Notes under the pieces: generated by a model | What the model saw: the letters and a program-made list of their open reading frames with translations, nothing else | Databases searched by the model: none | Told to the model about the DNA's origin: nothing | Assembly (NCBI GenBank): GCA_050298535.1 | Contig: JBNKUI010000020.1 | Span: forward strand, 18,278-82,277 | Direction of reading: 5' to 3' | Source of the DNA: JABDMH01 sp050298535 | GTDB lineage: Bacteria > Bacteroidota > Bacteroidia > Chitinophagales > Saprospiraceae | DNA length: 64,000 bases | Shown here: positions 23,348-32,198 of the stretch, in pieces | Position numbering within the stretch: the stretch's first letter is position 1 | Layout of the letters: each line of letters begins with the position of its first letter | Translations under genes and position numbers: made by a program

Positions 23348-25825
23348 TCAGTCTCGATATTCGGTGGGTTCATGAAACCCGGACTTCTCTTGAGGTATTG
23401 ATGCGAGTTTTAGTTGGGGAAATTTTCTTCGCATTCGCCATGCCAGCAGATTACTACCGGAGACTCCCAACAACACGATCGTGATCGAACTTAACGGCAT
23501 TAGGATCGCCGCGATCACCGGTGATAGTAATCCCTGTACAGCGAAAGATAGTCCCACAATGTTATAGACTATAGCCACCAGATACGTCAGATGAATGAGA
23601 CGCATATTGTTTTTGATATACTCCACGTACATGGGTAGATTGATCAGTTTGGAAGCATTGATGACGGCATCACAGGCAGGGATGAAGTTGTTGACATGCT
23701 CTGAGACGACGATGCCAATATCACTCTGCTTAAGCGCTCCTGCGTCATTGAGCCCGTCACCAATCATAGCAGTAATTTCACCGTGTTGTTGCTGAGTCCT
23801 AATAAATTCTAGCTTATCCTCGGGCTTCTGATTGAAGTACATATGATCGGCCTGGAAGAATCGACCCAGGCGTTCTTTCTCACTGGGGTGGTCACCGGTC
23901 AAAAGAAAGGTCTCATAATCCTTATGATTTAGGCTTTTCAGCATCTCTCCCAGGCCTTCCCGATAGTGATTTCTTTGTATAAAGTACCCCAGGTAGTGAT
24001 CATCAACGCAGAGATGTGTACCCTGAATATCAGGGGCATGGCCCCGCATGAGTGATGCGTTACCTACTCGATATCTCTGTCCATTCACCACACCGGTGAT
24101 GCCCTGGTTCGGGATTTCCACAAAGTCGAAAACATAAGGGAGTGTACTTGACTTCCAATGTCTTGTGATGAGCTGGCTGACCGGATGCGTAGATTGATTG
24201 GTAAGTGCTACGATGGCTGTGCGATCAGCCTCGGCAAGATCCACCCCATGATACTCCAGATCATAATCCTCAGAACGGGTGATGGTACCCGTCTTGTCAA
24301 AAATGATTTGTTTGATCTGAGTTAATTTTTCAAGGACATACGTATTCTTGACATAAAACTCAAAATGACCCAGGATCCGAAGTGCATTGCCCAATGTGAA
24401 AGGGATAGCCAATGCAACAGCACAGGGACATGCGATGATGAGGACTGAGGTGAAAGCATTAATAGCAATCGACAGATCTCTTGGCCACCAGAAAAGTAAC
24501 GTAACGACCGCAATCGTAAGAATCACTGCGGTGAAGTATGCGGCAACTTTATCAGATAGGATACTCGCTCCTGATCGCTTATCCTCTGATTTTGAAAATG
24601 CTTCATCATTCCATAATGAAGTCAGATAGCTTTGATCCACCTTCTTCTGCACTATCAGCTCGATCAAACCGCCTTTCTGTCTGCCTCCAGCAAAGATCTT
24701 TTCCCCGGCTCCGATCCTGACCGGATCAGATTCTCCGGTCACAAAGCTGTAATCCACGATTCCCTTACCAGCCTTTAAGATGGCATCAGCAGGTACGAGC
24801 TCGCCATGTCTGATTACTAAAACATCACCCATTTTAATTCGGTCGATGGTTCTGGGCTGTTCCAGGCCATCCACCAGCACCATAGCAGACATAGGAAAGT
24901 AACTCTTGTAATCTCGATCAAATGATATCTTTTCATAAGTCCTCTGCTGATACCACTTGCCAATCAGAAGGAAAAAAATGAGCCCGGCAAGAGAATCCAA
25001 ATAACCCGCCCCGGTGTGCGTGGAAATATCATAAATACTCTTTCCAAATAAGGCCAATATGCCAATAGAGACGGGTACATCGATGTTTAGGTGCTTTTGT
25101 TTTATCCCATAGTAGGCCGAAATAAGGTAGTCTCTTCCACTGTAGAAAACTACGGGAAGAATAAGCAAGACATTAAGTACTCCAAAGAAGTTAGCCATGC
25201 TAGGATCCTGCTCTGGATCCAGGCCTAAATATTCGGGAAAACTGATGAGCATGATATTACCGAATGCAAATCCCGCAACTCCTAGCTTATAGTACAAACT
25301 CTTATCTCTCTTCTCCGTCTTCTTGTCAAGTTTGTCGAGATTGAGTACCGGAGTATATCCCACCAGATCCAGAGTCTCCACCACCTGTCGCAAAGTCGCC
25401 ACTGATTCATCATATTGGATATGTACCTCTTTTTTAAGGAAATGTACCCGGGAAGTGACGATTCCATCCAATAATTGATGTAGGTTTTCCAGAAGCCAAA
25501 GACAAGACGAACAGTGTATCTGGGGTAAATAGAAGTGTACCCTCACCAGGTTGTCCTGTCGAAAGTCTATGATCCGATCGATAGTTTCGGGAGCATCTAA
25601 AAATGCAAAAGATGCATTAGACTTTCTCTTTTGACTGATTCCTGCTGCCTTGTTTAGAGTATAGTAATCGCAGAGGTCCTTGTCATTTAGAATAGCATAG
25701 ACCGCACTGCAGCCGTCACAGCAAAACGACTTTCCATCCGCATGGATCAAATGGTCTTTGCATTCATCACCACAATGATAGCATAGCGTGGCCGGTACAA
25801 CCTCAGTTAATTGATCAGTGCCCAT
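23348..25825 (-). CDS. ccoI: CcoI-type copper-translocating P-type ATPase
   Basis: The 825-residue P1B ATPase has an N-terminal cysteine cluster (CYHCGDECKDH, CCDGC) and a heavy-metal-associated domain with CSSC. Eight membrane helices include the CPC copper path (IIACPCAVALAIP). Further motifs are phosphorylation motif DKTGT, TGES and hinge GDGLNDAGAL. CcoI exports copper for cbb3 biogenesis. I chose ATG 25825 (MGTDQLTEVVPATL); an ATG at 25900 is in frame, but it lies inside a palindrome and adds non-homologous residues. It is the first gene of the leftward cco locus, with its own candidate operator 68 bp upstream and a 94-bp gap with another operator before ccoS. Confidence 0.95.
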   Translation of the reverse strand: MGTDQLTEVVPATLCYHCGDECKDHLIHADGKSFCCDGCSAVYAILNDKDLCDYYTLNKAAGISQKRKSNASFAFLDAPETIDRIIDFRQDNLVRVHFYLPQIHCSSCLWLLENLHQLLDGIVTSRVHFLKKEVHIQYDESVATLRQVVETLDLVGYTPVLNLDKLDKKTEKRDKSLYYKLGVAGFAFGNIMLISFPEYLGLDPEQDPSMANFFGVLNVLLILPVVFYSGRDYLISAYYGIKQKHLNIDVPVSIGILALFGKSIYDISTHTGAGYLDSLAGLIFFLLIGKWYQQRTYEKISFDRDYKSYFPMSAMVLVDGLEQPRTIDRIKMGDVLVIRHGELVPADAILKAGKGIVDYSFVTGESDPVRIGAGEKIFAGGRQKGGLIELIVQKKVDQSYLTSLWNDEAFSKSEDKRSGASILSDKVAAYFTAVILTIAVVTLLFWWPRDLSIAINAFTSVLIIACPCAVALAIPFTLGNALRILGHFEFYVKNTYVLEKLTQIKQIIFDKTGTITRSEDYDLEYHGVDLAEADRTAIVALTNQSTHPVSQLITRHWKSSTLPYVFDFVEIPNQGITGVVNGQRYRVGNASLMRGHAPDIQGTHLCVDDHYLGYFIQRNHYREGLGEMLKSLNHKDYETFLLTGDHPSEKERLGRFFQADHMYFNQKPEDKLEFIRTQQQHGEITAMIGDGLNDAGALKQSDIGIVVSEHVNNFIPACDAVINASKLINLPMYVEYIKNNMRLIHLTYLVAIVYNIVGLSFAVQGLLSPVIAAILMPLSSITIVLLGVSGSNLLAWRMRRKFPQLKLASIPQEKSGFHEPTEYRD

Positions 25826-25885
25826 ATATAAAGACGAAGTTATTTCAATGAAGCAACCGGCCGAGTGATAGACATAAGAACAAAT

Positions 25886-25901
25886 AATGATCCTGATCAT
25901 T
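25886..25901. promoter_or_regulatory. Candidate Crp/Fnr-type operator upstream of ccoI and a divergent gene
   Basis: AATGATC-CT-GATCATT is a perfect 7+7 palindrome containing TGA-TCCTGA-TCA and also the Fnr core TGAT-N4-ATCA. The centre is 68 bp before the ccoI ATG, the same as at ccoS, and about 60 bp before the divergent ATG at 25953. Confidence 0.6.
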
Positions 25902-25952
25902 GGTTTGCTAAAGAAGAAGCCCTTTCTTCATTTTCATTCCTCAATAAAACGA

Positions 25953-26456
25953 ATGACAAGTTTCCGACTCCGCCCGCGTTTTCAAATACAGACTGAAGAA
26001 TCTGAGGATATGATCGTGTCGAAACTGAGGTCAAAACTTGAAGCGGACAATCACCCTTTTGATGAAGTAGTGATTCCAGACCACTACATTCTCAAAGTCA
26101 AAAGTGAAAACCAGCATTACTGGTCACCGCAGCTCAATCTCAAATTTAACCGGGAGGAGGACGATAATAGTCTTCTGATCAGCGGAAGGTATGAGCCACA
26201 TCCGAACGTCTGGACCTTGTTCATGATTTTGTATCTGGCTATTGGTGTATTGGCTTTATTTGTTGCCGTATTAGGCTTTTCACGCATGAGTCTGGGTCTA
26301 TCGGCGCCTATACTCTGGATTTTGCCAATATTGACTGCGATCGCGATTTTTCTATACGTACTCACTCAGTTGGGTCAGAAGTTAGGTGCAGAGCAGACAT
26401 TTGATTTGCACCATTTTTTTGAAGAGGCAATAGAGAGAGATATTCACATTGATTAG
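25953..26456 (+). CDS. Membrane protein of unknown function, divergent from ccoI
   Basis: The 167-residue protein starts at ATG 25953 (MTSFRLRPRFQIQTEESEDM); an earlier in-frame ATG at 25887 lies inside the operator palindrome and was rejected. A soluble N-terminal region of about 85 residues with many charged residues is followed by two membrane helices (LFMILYLAIGVLALFVAVLG and LSAPILWILPILTAIAIFLYV) and a short polar tail. I do not recognise a family. Sharing a promoter region with ccoI suggests it is expressed with the oxidase. Confidence 0.75.
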   Translation: MTSFRLRPRFQIQTEESEDMIVSKLRSKLEADNHPFDEVVIPDHYILKVKSENQHYWSPQLNLKFNREEDDNSLLISGRYEPHPNVWTLFMILYLAIGVLALFVAVLGFSRMSLGLSAPILWILPILTAIAIFLYVLTQLGQKLGAEQTFDLHHFFEEAIERDIHID

Positions 26457-26472
26457 GGAAAACTAAGCAGTC

Positions 26473-27081
26473 TTATTGCACGGGTTGGCGTAGGATTGTC
26501 TTCCATCGGGAAGGTGCCGCCCGGCGGATATCCGATAGATAGATTTCATGATGCATCCCCGATAGCTTATAGCCCAGGTTTTCAATGAATTGGTGCAGCC
26601 GTTTGATCGAAGGTCCTTCCTCACTAAAGGGCCCTTTGTGCATCAGTTGTGCTGACTTACCTTCTTCGTAGGTTTCAAAAACCACATCGGAAAGTGCCGT
26701 CAGTGCTTTTTTCTTTTGAAGAGCTTCGAGCGAGTCTCTAAAGTACGATTCGGTCACAACTTCTGGCTGCATGATCATCATAGTCCATTTCCACTGACTT
26801 TTATCGTCGCCTTTGAAGACTTCCATGTCATCTGCCCACCAAAGTCCTTCAAGGGGCATCACTCCGTAATTAATACCATGCTTACCCTTTTTTATACTAA
26901 ACTTAATATGATAAGACAAGGAAAATAATGATTCAACGGCCTCCTGGTAGACCTTTGAGGTGTTGGGGTTACCTTCACCTGAAATTTTTAGGAACTGCAT
27001 CACCGGCACATCCACGATCACGGGTTCTTTACCCGCATGGTAGTAAGAACTAAGTTTCTTCTTAAAGTCAATTTTTTCCAA
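26473..27081 (-). CDS. GyrI-like small-molecule-binding domain protein
   Basis: The 202-residue protein has the opening of the GyrI-like family (MEKIDFKKKLSSYYHAGKEP, then PVMQFLKISGEGNPN). It also has the domain hallmarks Y-G-V-M-P-L-E-G-L-W and a C-terminal HEIYLSDIRRAAPSRWKTIL. GyrI-like domains bind hydrophobic small molecules; here there is no DNA-binding domain, so it is a stand-alone binder. The start is TTG at 27081, since no ATG precedes the conserved N-terminus. It follows the DUF983 gene by 8 bp and is probably co-transcribed with it. Confidence 0.8.
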   Translation of the reverse strand: MEKIDFKKKLSSYYHAGKEPVIVDVPVMQFLKISGEGNPNTSKVYQEAVESLFSLSYHIKFSIKKGKHGINYGVMPLEGLWWADDMEVFKGDDKSQWKWTMMIMQPEVVTESYFRDSLEALQKKKALTALSDVVFETYEEGKSAQLMHKGPFSEEGPSIKRLHQFIENLGYKLSGMHHEIYLSDIRRAAPSRWKTILRQPVQ

Positions 27082-27089
27082 AGTTCAAG

Positions 27090-27464
27090 CTAGCTGGCCA
27101 CCTTTTTAGTCTCCGCAGGATCATATTTCACAAAGAAATGAATCCATAAAGATCTGCTGAATCGAAAGGCCAAATTATGAATCAGGATGGTAAGTAGGCC
27201 CACTGTAATGATGGTAGCTGTCACACTCCAGCCCAGGCCAAAGACAAGCACAAGACCAATGACGATAAATAGCCAGCCAGTGAGAATATAAGATATGAAC
27301 ATAGCTCCAAAGTAAAAACCAGGCTCGGGTTCAAAGTTTGCTGAGCATTTAGGGCACTTTTCATGCATCCTATATGCATTTTCATAGTTGTAGGGTTGTT
27401 TGAAAAGCTTGCCTGTTCTACATCGAGGACAGGTCATAGTGACAATGCTCTTGATACTACTCAT
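27090..27464 (-). CDS. DUF983-family zinc-ribbon membrane protein
   Basis: The 124-residue protein has an N-terminal zinc-ribbon pattern (CPRCRTGKLF with CPKCSANF 20-odd residues later) and EPEPGFYFGAMFISYILTGW, typical of DUF983 proteins. Two membrane helices follow. DUF983 genes are often near cytochrome oxidase genes, but the function is not established. It is first of a two-gene leftward operon with the GyrI-like gene, and a Crp-type repeat lies 74 bp upstream of its ATG. Confidence 0.82.
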   Translation of the reverse strand: MSSIKSIVTMTCPRCRTGKLFKQPYNYENAYRMHEKCPKCSANFEPEPGFYFGAMFISYILTGWLFIVIGLVLVFGLGWSVTATIITVGLLTILIHNLAFRFSRSLWIHFFVKYDPAETKKVAS

Positions 27465-27530
27465 GATGTTTCAAAAACTTGACTCGAAAAAACTTAAAAT
27501 GTAAAGTTAGTACAGATATAATGGAGTTTA

Positions 27531-27546
27531 TGTGATGGAGATCACG
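27531..27546. promoter_or_regulatory. Candidate Crp-type operator upstream of the DUF983 operon
   Basis: TGTGA-TGGAGA-TCACG matches four of five Crp-consensus bases in one arm and all five in the other. The centre is about 74 bp before the ATG at 27464. It belongs to the GTGA/TCAC subgroup shared with trx and the TonB receptor. Confidence 0.5.
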
Positions 27547-27578
27547 GCTGGGTTTTCCTATCGTCTCCAATGAGACAT

Positions 27579-27752
27579 TTAGATATGTTTTGTCAGAAAA
27601 TTCATGTTTTCCACGTCATAGATACCTGCTTCAATGCGCTTGATGAAAGTACCTTTTGGGATCATTACAGTAGATTGGTTATTAATGATCTCCACCTCGT
27701 ATCCTACCGGTTTTTCACAAATAATGCGTACGGGAATTCTATCTTCCATCAT
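27579..27752 (-). CDS. Small protein of unknown function (57 residues)
   Basis: This short frame begins MMEDRIPVRIICEKPVGYEV and continues EIINNQSTVMIPKGTFIKRI, ending FLTKHI before TAA. The amino acid composition is protein-like (balanced charges, alternating beta-strand pattern) and codon use resembles the neighbours. No family is recognised. It is the only credible frame in the 520-bp gap between the DUF983 gene and clpB. Whether it is transcribed from its own promoter or by clpB read-through past a terminator cannot be told. Confidence 0.5.
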   Translation of the reverse strand: MMEDRIPVRIICEKPVGYEVEIINNQSTVMIPKGTFIKRIEAGIYDVENMNFLTKHI

Positions 27753-27921
27753 AGTCTGTCAGTTTAAAAATTCTAAATAATGAGATATTGCCAGATATCA
27801 AAAGCAGTTCCTTGAAGATACTGAATTTCGGAACGATCACAAAACTCTTGAGGGCTCAGAAAAGACGTGATCTACGACGTCCAACTTTCTTCACAAGGCC
27901 TATTACCAATTTGTTTATAAT

Positions 27922-27958
27922 AGAAAAAGGCCAGCTATTGAACACATAGCTGACCTTT
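27922..27958 (-). terminator. Intrinsic terminator of clpB
   Basis: On the minus strand a 13-bp stem (AAAGGTCAGCTAT / ATAGCTGGCCTTT with one G-U pair) and a 7-nt loop is followed by a T-run, 29 bp after the clpB stop. Confidence 0.88.
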
Positions 27959-27986
27959 CATCCCATTATGAGCCCTTTCGGACTAT

Positions 27987-30602
27987 TTACGCTGCTTGAC
28001 CATTTTCCTTCTTAAGCGGTGGTCTAAAAACAAGGTGATTTTCGAAAGCATCCAAAACTACTGTGCTATTTGGTTCTACTTTCTGATGTAGCAACTGTTT
28101 ACTTAATTCATTCAAGACTTTTTTCTGAATGAATCGCTTGACCGGTCTCGCTCCAAATTGAGGATCAAACCCTTGTTCAGCAATAAAATCAATCGCCTGT
28201 GGGGTAGCCTGTAACACAATCTGTTGCTTTTCCAGCACCTTGCTTAGGCCTCGTAGCTGTATCTTGACAATCTCATGAATGTGTGACTTGGAAAGAGGCT
28301 GAAACATGATGATGTCATCAATCCGGTTGAGAAACTCAGGTCGCAGAGACTGTTTTAGTCGCTCGAAAACCAGGGCTTCAGTTCGCTCGAGTACCTGAGA
28401 CTTATTGTCCTCATTAATATCCTCAAATCCTGCCTGAATAATGTCGGAGCCCATATTTGAGGTCATAATGATGATGGAATTCTTAAAGTTCGCCACACGC
28501 CCCTTGTTGTCTGTCAGGCGGCCATCGTCCAGCACCTGCAACAAGATGTTGAATACATCAGGATGTGCTTTTTCAATCTCATCCAGCAGTATGACTGAGT
28601 ATGGTTTTCGCCTTACTGCCTCAGTAAGCTGGCCACCTTCATCATAGCCAACATATCCGGGAGGTGCTCCTACCAAACGGCTTACTGCGTGACGCTCCTG
28701 ATATTCACTCATGTCTATCCGTGTCAGCATCTGCTCGTCGTCAAAAAGAAGTTCTGCGAGCGCACGAGCCAATTCGGTTTTACCTACACCGGTTGTACCC
28801 AAAAACAGGAACGAACCGATGGGGCGCTTTTCATCACTAAGCCCCGTACGATTTCTTCTGATCGCATCGGCTACTGCTGCTACTGCCTCATCCTGGCCCA
28901 CGACGCGTTTGTGAATTTCCTCTTCCAGATTTATCAATTTTTCTCTTTCTGACTGTACCATTCTGGCCACCGGTATTCCGGTCCACTTACTTACTATGGC
29001 GGCGATGTCTTCGGCATCCACCTCTTCTTTCACAAGCTGACCTCCACTTTCCTGCATTTCAATCAACTTGGTGTTGTAGTCCTGAAGTTGCTTTTCAGCT
29101 TCGGGGAGTCTGCCGTACTGTATCTCTGCCACATCGCTAAACTTACCTTCGCGCTCCAATTGGCGAGCATGTAGTTTGAGTTCTTCGATTTCCTGTTTGG
29201 TTTTCTGCATACCCAATACTATCTGCCGCTCACTTTCCCATTGAGCCCTTAGTTGATTTCTTTGATCTTCAAGGTTCGCCAGTTCCTCGTTTATTCGCTT
29301 GATCTCGTTCTTCGATTTTTCCCGTTTCATGGCCTCCCTTTCAATCTCCAATTGACGGATCTTTCTTTCTACTTCATCTAACTCTTCGGGCATTGAATTC
29401 ATTTCCAATCGTAGTCGCGCTGCGGCCTCATCAATCAGGTCAATAGCCTTATCTGGGAGGAATCGATCGGTGATGTATCGGTGAGATAGTTGTACACTGG
29501 CGACAATCGCCTCATCACGGATGTTTATCTTATGATGTGTTTCGTATCGCTCCTTAAGTCCTCTGAGTATGGAAACGGCATCTTCAACGGACGGCTCATC
29601 TACCACCACAATCTGAAAGCGTCTTTCCAGTGCCTTATCCTTTTCAAAGTATTTCTGATATTCGTTCAGTGTCGTGGCTCCGATAGCCCTTAATTCTCCC
29701 CGGGCCAAGGCAGGTTTCAGGATGTTGGCAGCATCCATCGCTCCCTGACCACCGCCAGCACCTACCAGCGTGTGTATTTCGTCGATGAATAATATGACGT
29801 TTCCTTCAGCGCTGGTCACTTCTTTTACCACTGCCTTTAAGCGCTCTTCAAATTCTCCCTTGTACTTAGCTCCCGCAATTAGTGCTCCCATGTCCAGAGA
29901 AAATATCTTCTTATCAAGGAGGTCATCTGGCACATCTCCATTGACGATCCTATGGGCCAGGCCTTCAATGATCGCCGTTTTACCGACACCTGGTTCGCCT
30001 ATTAGTATGGGATTGTTCTTTGTCCTTCTGGCGAGAATGTGTAATACTCGTCGTATTTCTTCTTCTCGTCCAATGACCGGATCGAGTTTTCCACTTTCAG
30101 CTCTTTCATTGAGATTTATCGCATACTTATTTAATGCGTTATAGGTTTCTTCCGCCCCATGACTGGTCACCTTGGATCCTTTGCGAAGGTCTTCTATGGC
30201 TGCCATCAGTTGTTTCTCCGTGATACCCTGATCTTTGAGCATCTGTCCCACATTATCTCCTGAGTTGAGTATTCCCAGAAGTAAATGTTCAATAGACACG
30301 TATTCGTCACCCATCTTTTTCATGTAGGTGTTAGCTTTCTGCAAGACACCATTGGCTTCACGAGTCAGATAAGGAGTCCCGCCGGATACCTTTGCATAGC
30401 CTGCCAATATTTTATCCAGTCCATTTTGGATAGTGGCAGGGTTTACTGAGAGTTTCTTTAGGAGAAAGGGAGTGACATGCTCATCAACCAGAAGGATACC
30501 TTTCAGTAGGTGCCCCGTATCGATGGCCTGATGCTCCATCTCCGCTGCATACTGTTGTCCCTGTTGAATTGCTTCCTGGGACTTAATTGTTAATTGATTC
30601 AT
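27987..30602 (-). CDS. clpB: ATP-dependent disaggregase ClpB
   Basis: The 871-residue Hsp100 chaperone resolves protein aggregates together with DnaK/DnaJ. It has the N-terminal Clp repeats (about 1-145), AAA-1 with Walker A GEPGVGKT and Walker B VILFIDEIHTLVGAG, and a long coiled-coil M domain (about 410-530). AAA-2 follows with GTTGVGKT and VILLDEIEKAH, then the C-terminal domain. The M domain separates it from ClpA and ClpC. Length is normal for ClpB. It is monocistronic with a strong terminator; no heat-shock operator could be identified with confidence in the 300-bp upstream region. Confidence 0.96.
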   Translation of the reverse strand: MNQLTIKSQEAIQQGQQYAAEMEHQAIDTGHLLKGILLVDEHVTPFLLKKLSVNPATIQNGLDKILAGYAKVSGGTPYLTREANGVLQKANTYMKKMGDEYVSIEHLLLGILNSGDNVGQMLKDQGITEKQLMAAIEDLRKGSKVTSHGAEETYNALNKYAINLNERAESGKLDPVIGREEEIRRVLHILARRTKNNPILIGEPGVGKTAIIEGLAHRIVNGDVPDDLLDKKIFSLDMGALIAGAKYKGEFEERLKAVVKEVTSAEGNVILFIDEIHTLVGAGGGQGAMDAANILKPALARGELRAIGATTLNEYQKYFEKDKALERRFQIVVVDEPSVEDAVSILRGLKERYETHHKINIRDEAIVASVQLSHRYITDRFLPDKAIDLIDEAAARLRLEMNSMPEELDEVERKIRQLEIEREAMKREKSKNEIKRINEELANLEDQRNQLRAQWESERQIVLGMQKTKQEIEELKLHARQLEREGKFSDVAEIQYGRLPEAEKQLQDYNTKLIEMQESGGQLVKEEVDAEDIAAIVSKWTGIPVARMVQSEREKLINLEEEIHKRVVGQDEAVAAVADAIRRNRTGLSDEKRPIGSFLFLGTTGVGKTELARALAELLFDDEQMLTRIDMSEYQERHAVSRLVGAPPGYVGYDEGGQLTEAVRRKPYSVILLDEIEKAHPDVFNILLQVLDDGRLTDNKGRVANFKNSIIIMTSNMGSDIIQAGFEDINEDNKSQVLERTEALVFERLKQSLRPEFLNRIDDIIMFQPLSKSHIHEIVKIQLRGLSKVLEKQQIVLQATPQAIDFIAEQGFDPQFGARPVKRFIQKKVLNELSKQLLHQKVEPNSTVVLDAFENHLVFRPPLKKENGQAA

Positions 30603-30902
30603 AGTGGGATATTATTTCTTTCTTCCTTTAAGTTTATTTTCAAGTAGTTACATATGGATGCATGTCCGATATGTACATCTTTTACCCTGCAATTCAAGTA
30701 CCATTTTAAATTTTGAGACATTAGGTCATGATGATGGATTAAATACTGACATTATTGCAGTATTAAGTAATTTACGTATGACATATTGTCTTGACTGTCA
30801 GTTTATTAAGCTATGATGATAGAATAGTGGATGCCGTAGCGCGCAGTTGTCTGATCCCAAAAGACCGGAGGCATGGGAGGAATCCAACGGTTCAACGTTT
30901 GA
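30603..30902. other. 300-bp clpB upstream region with no gene
   Basis: No coding frame or RNA gene is seen. It holds the clpB promoter (minus strand). A small cluster of TGACA/TGTCA elements lies at about 30745-30805, and an AT-rich stretch near 30690-30720. No CIRCE-like 9-bp inverted repeat and no TGA-N6-TCA site was found. Confidence 0.5.
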
Positions 30903-32117
30903 TTAATTCTCTGATGGGACTCCGGAGTAAATACCGATCAAATGAGTCCTAACCTGTGCGGAGGTTTCCAGACCTTGATCGCCTAACTGAAACGTCATCA
31001 TTTTCGATGGTGTAGTGGGCATGTGACACGCGATGCAATTGTTACCCATGCTATTCCTTTGATGGAGGGCTTCTGAGCAAGTCACGGTAGCGGAATGATG
31101 ACATCCGCTGCATTTTTGATTAAAGAAGGCGCTATCACCCCGCTGATTTTCATGTGGATTATGGCAAGTGCTGCAATCGAGTGTTGAGGAATTTTGAAAA
31201 CATTGGCTACTAGTCAGGAGACCGTATTGATTTCCGTGTACATCCAGGTTGGCATCGGCAATGCCAGTGTAATAGTTCCTTGAGTATTCTTCAAGAGGCT
31301 CACCCGGCAAAAAGGAAAACGAGGTGCCCTTGATGACCGCTGATCGCAGACCGGAGTGACATTGAGCACAAACATCCAGGCGAAGTTGCCGGGAAAGAGT
31401 ATCCAGCTTTAACATATATTTTGCGGTTTTGACTTCCGGGTTTTCGCGGTGATAGATCACGTGTTTCTTTCCTGGCCGATGACATCTCTCGCAATCTACA
31501 CCATAGATCATTCGGGTTTTGTCATACTGGTTGCCCCGACCTGAAAAATCTTGATTAGTAGCAAAAGTGACGTGACATTTCAGGCAGCCGTCCTGGATGG
31601 GTCTCTTTAATAACTGAGGCGGATACCCGGGGCTGTTAATCCATTGATCCAGGGCGGGATAATAGGAAGCCTGTAATTGAAATAGATGCTCTTCCTCCCA
31701 GGTCAAATAGGACTGTCCTTTAACGCCTGATCCAATGACCACATCGAATTTTTGCGGTGGGATTGGCAGTGCTTCCCGTTTTGATTTGATGTGCTGGTAG
31801 AATGACTTACCCTCCTTTTGCATCTCAAATTCCACATCTTCTAACGTCAGAGTATTGGAACCAGGCTCGAAACTGCCCTTGATGTTTTCTTCATTAGCGA
31901 TTGCGGAGGTATTATAGTGTGCGGTGCGAACATGCGTATCGTAAATGTCGCGATGGCACTCCCTACATGTTTGTGATCCAACAAAGTCTCCACCCTCAGG
32001 ATGTGTAGCAAGAGTCTCCGGATTATAGTAATCCAGTCCTTTATAAGTGCTGATGCAGTAAAAGGCAAAGCCAGCCAGGAAGAGGAAGACCAGTATTGAT
32101 AATTTAGTTCTCTTCAT
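30903..32117 (-). CDS. Seven-haem c-type cytochrome, secreted or membrane anchored
   Basis: The 404-residue protein has an N-terminal signal or anchor (LSILVFLFLAGFAFYCIS) and seven CxxCH sites: CRECH, CLKCH, CERCH, CAQCH, CSTCH, CSGCH and CIACH. The opening GSQTCRECHRDIYDTHVRTA resembles the cytochrome c554-like / multihaem electron-transfer group, with several extra histidines for axial ligation. The substrate cannot be assigned; reductase, electron shuttle or peroxidase-like roles are possible. It follows a lipoprotein gene by 81 bp on the same strand. It would act in the periplasm, together with quinol or the cbb3 chain. Confidence 0.85.
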   Translation of the reverse strand: MKRTKLSILVFLFLAGFAFYCISTYKGLDYYNPETLATHPEGGDFVGSQTCRECHRDIYDTHVRTAHYNTSAIANEENIKGSFEPGSNTLTLEDVEFEMQKEGKSFYQHIKSKREALPIPPQKFDVVIGSGVKGQSYLTWEEEHLFQLQASYYPALDQWINSPGYPPQLLKRPIQDGCLKCHVTFATNQDFSGRGNQYDKTRMIYGVDCERCHRPGKKHVIYHRENPEVKTAKYMLKLDTLSRQLRLDVCAQCHSGLRSAVIKGTSFSFLPGEPLEEYSRNYYTGIADANLDVHGNQYGLLTSSQCFQNSSTLDCSTCHNPHENQRGDSAFFNQKCSGCHHSATVTCSEALHQRNSMGNNCIACHMPTTPSKMMTFQLGDQGLETSAQVRTHLIGIYSGVPSEN

Positions 32118-32198
32118 AAATTCGTAGCTCTTGATTCCTGGTCCACTTTAAGTGAGCTGCGTTGGTCGTCATTACAGGCCACGAGCAGAAGAGTGTAC

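Noticed and set aside
25887..25952. Upstream ATG as start of the membrane-protein gene
   Set aside because: It lies inside the perfect operator palindrome, and the extra residues do not look like part of the protein.
30745..30805. Heat-shock operator before clpB from TGACA/TGTCA elements
   Set aside because: The elements are short and irregular; they do not match CIRCE or another operator I can name.
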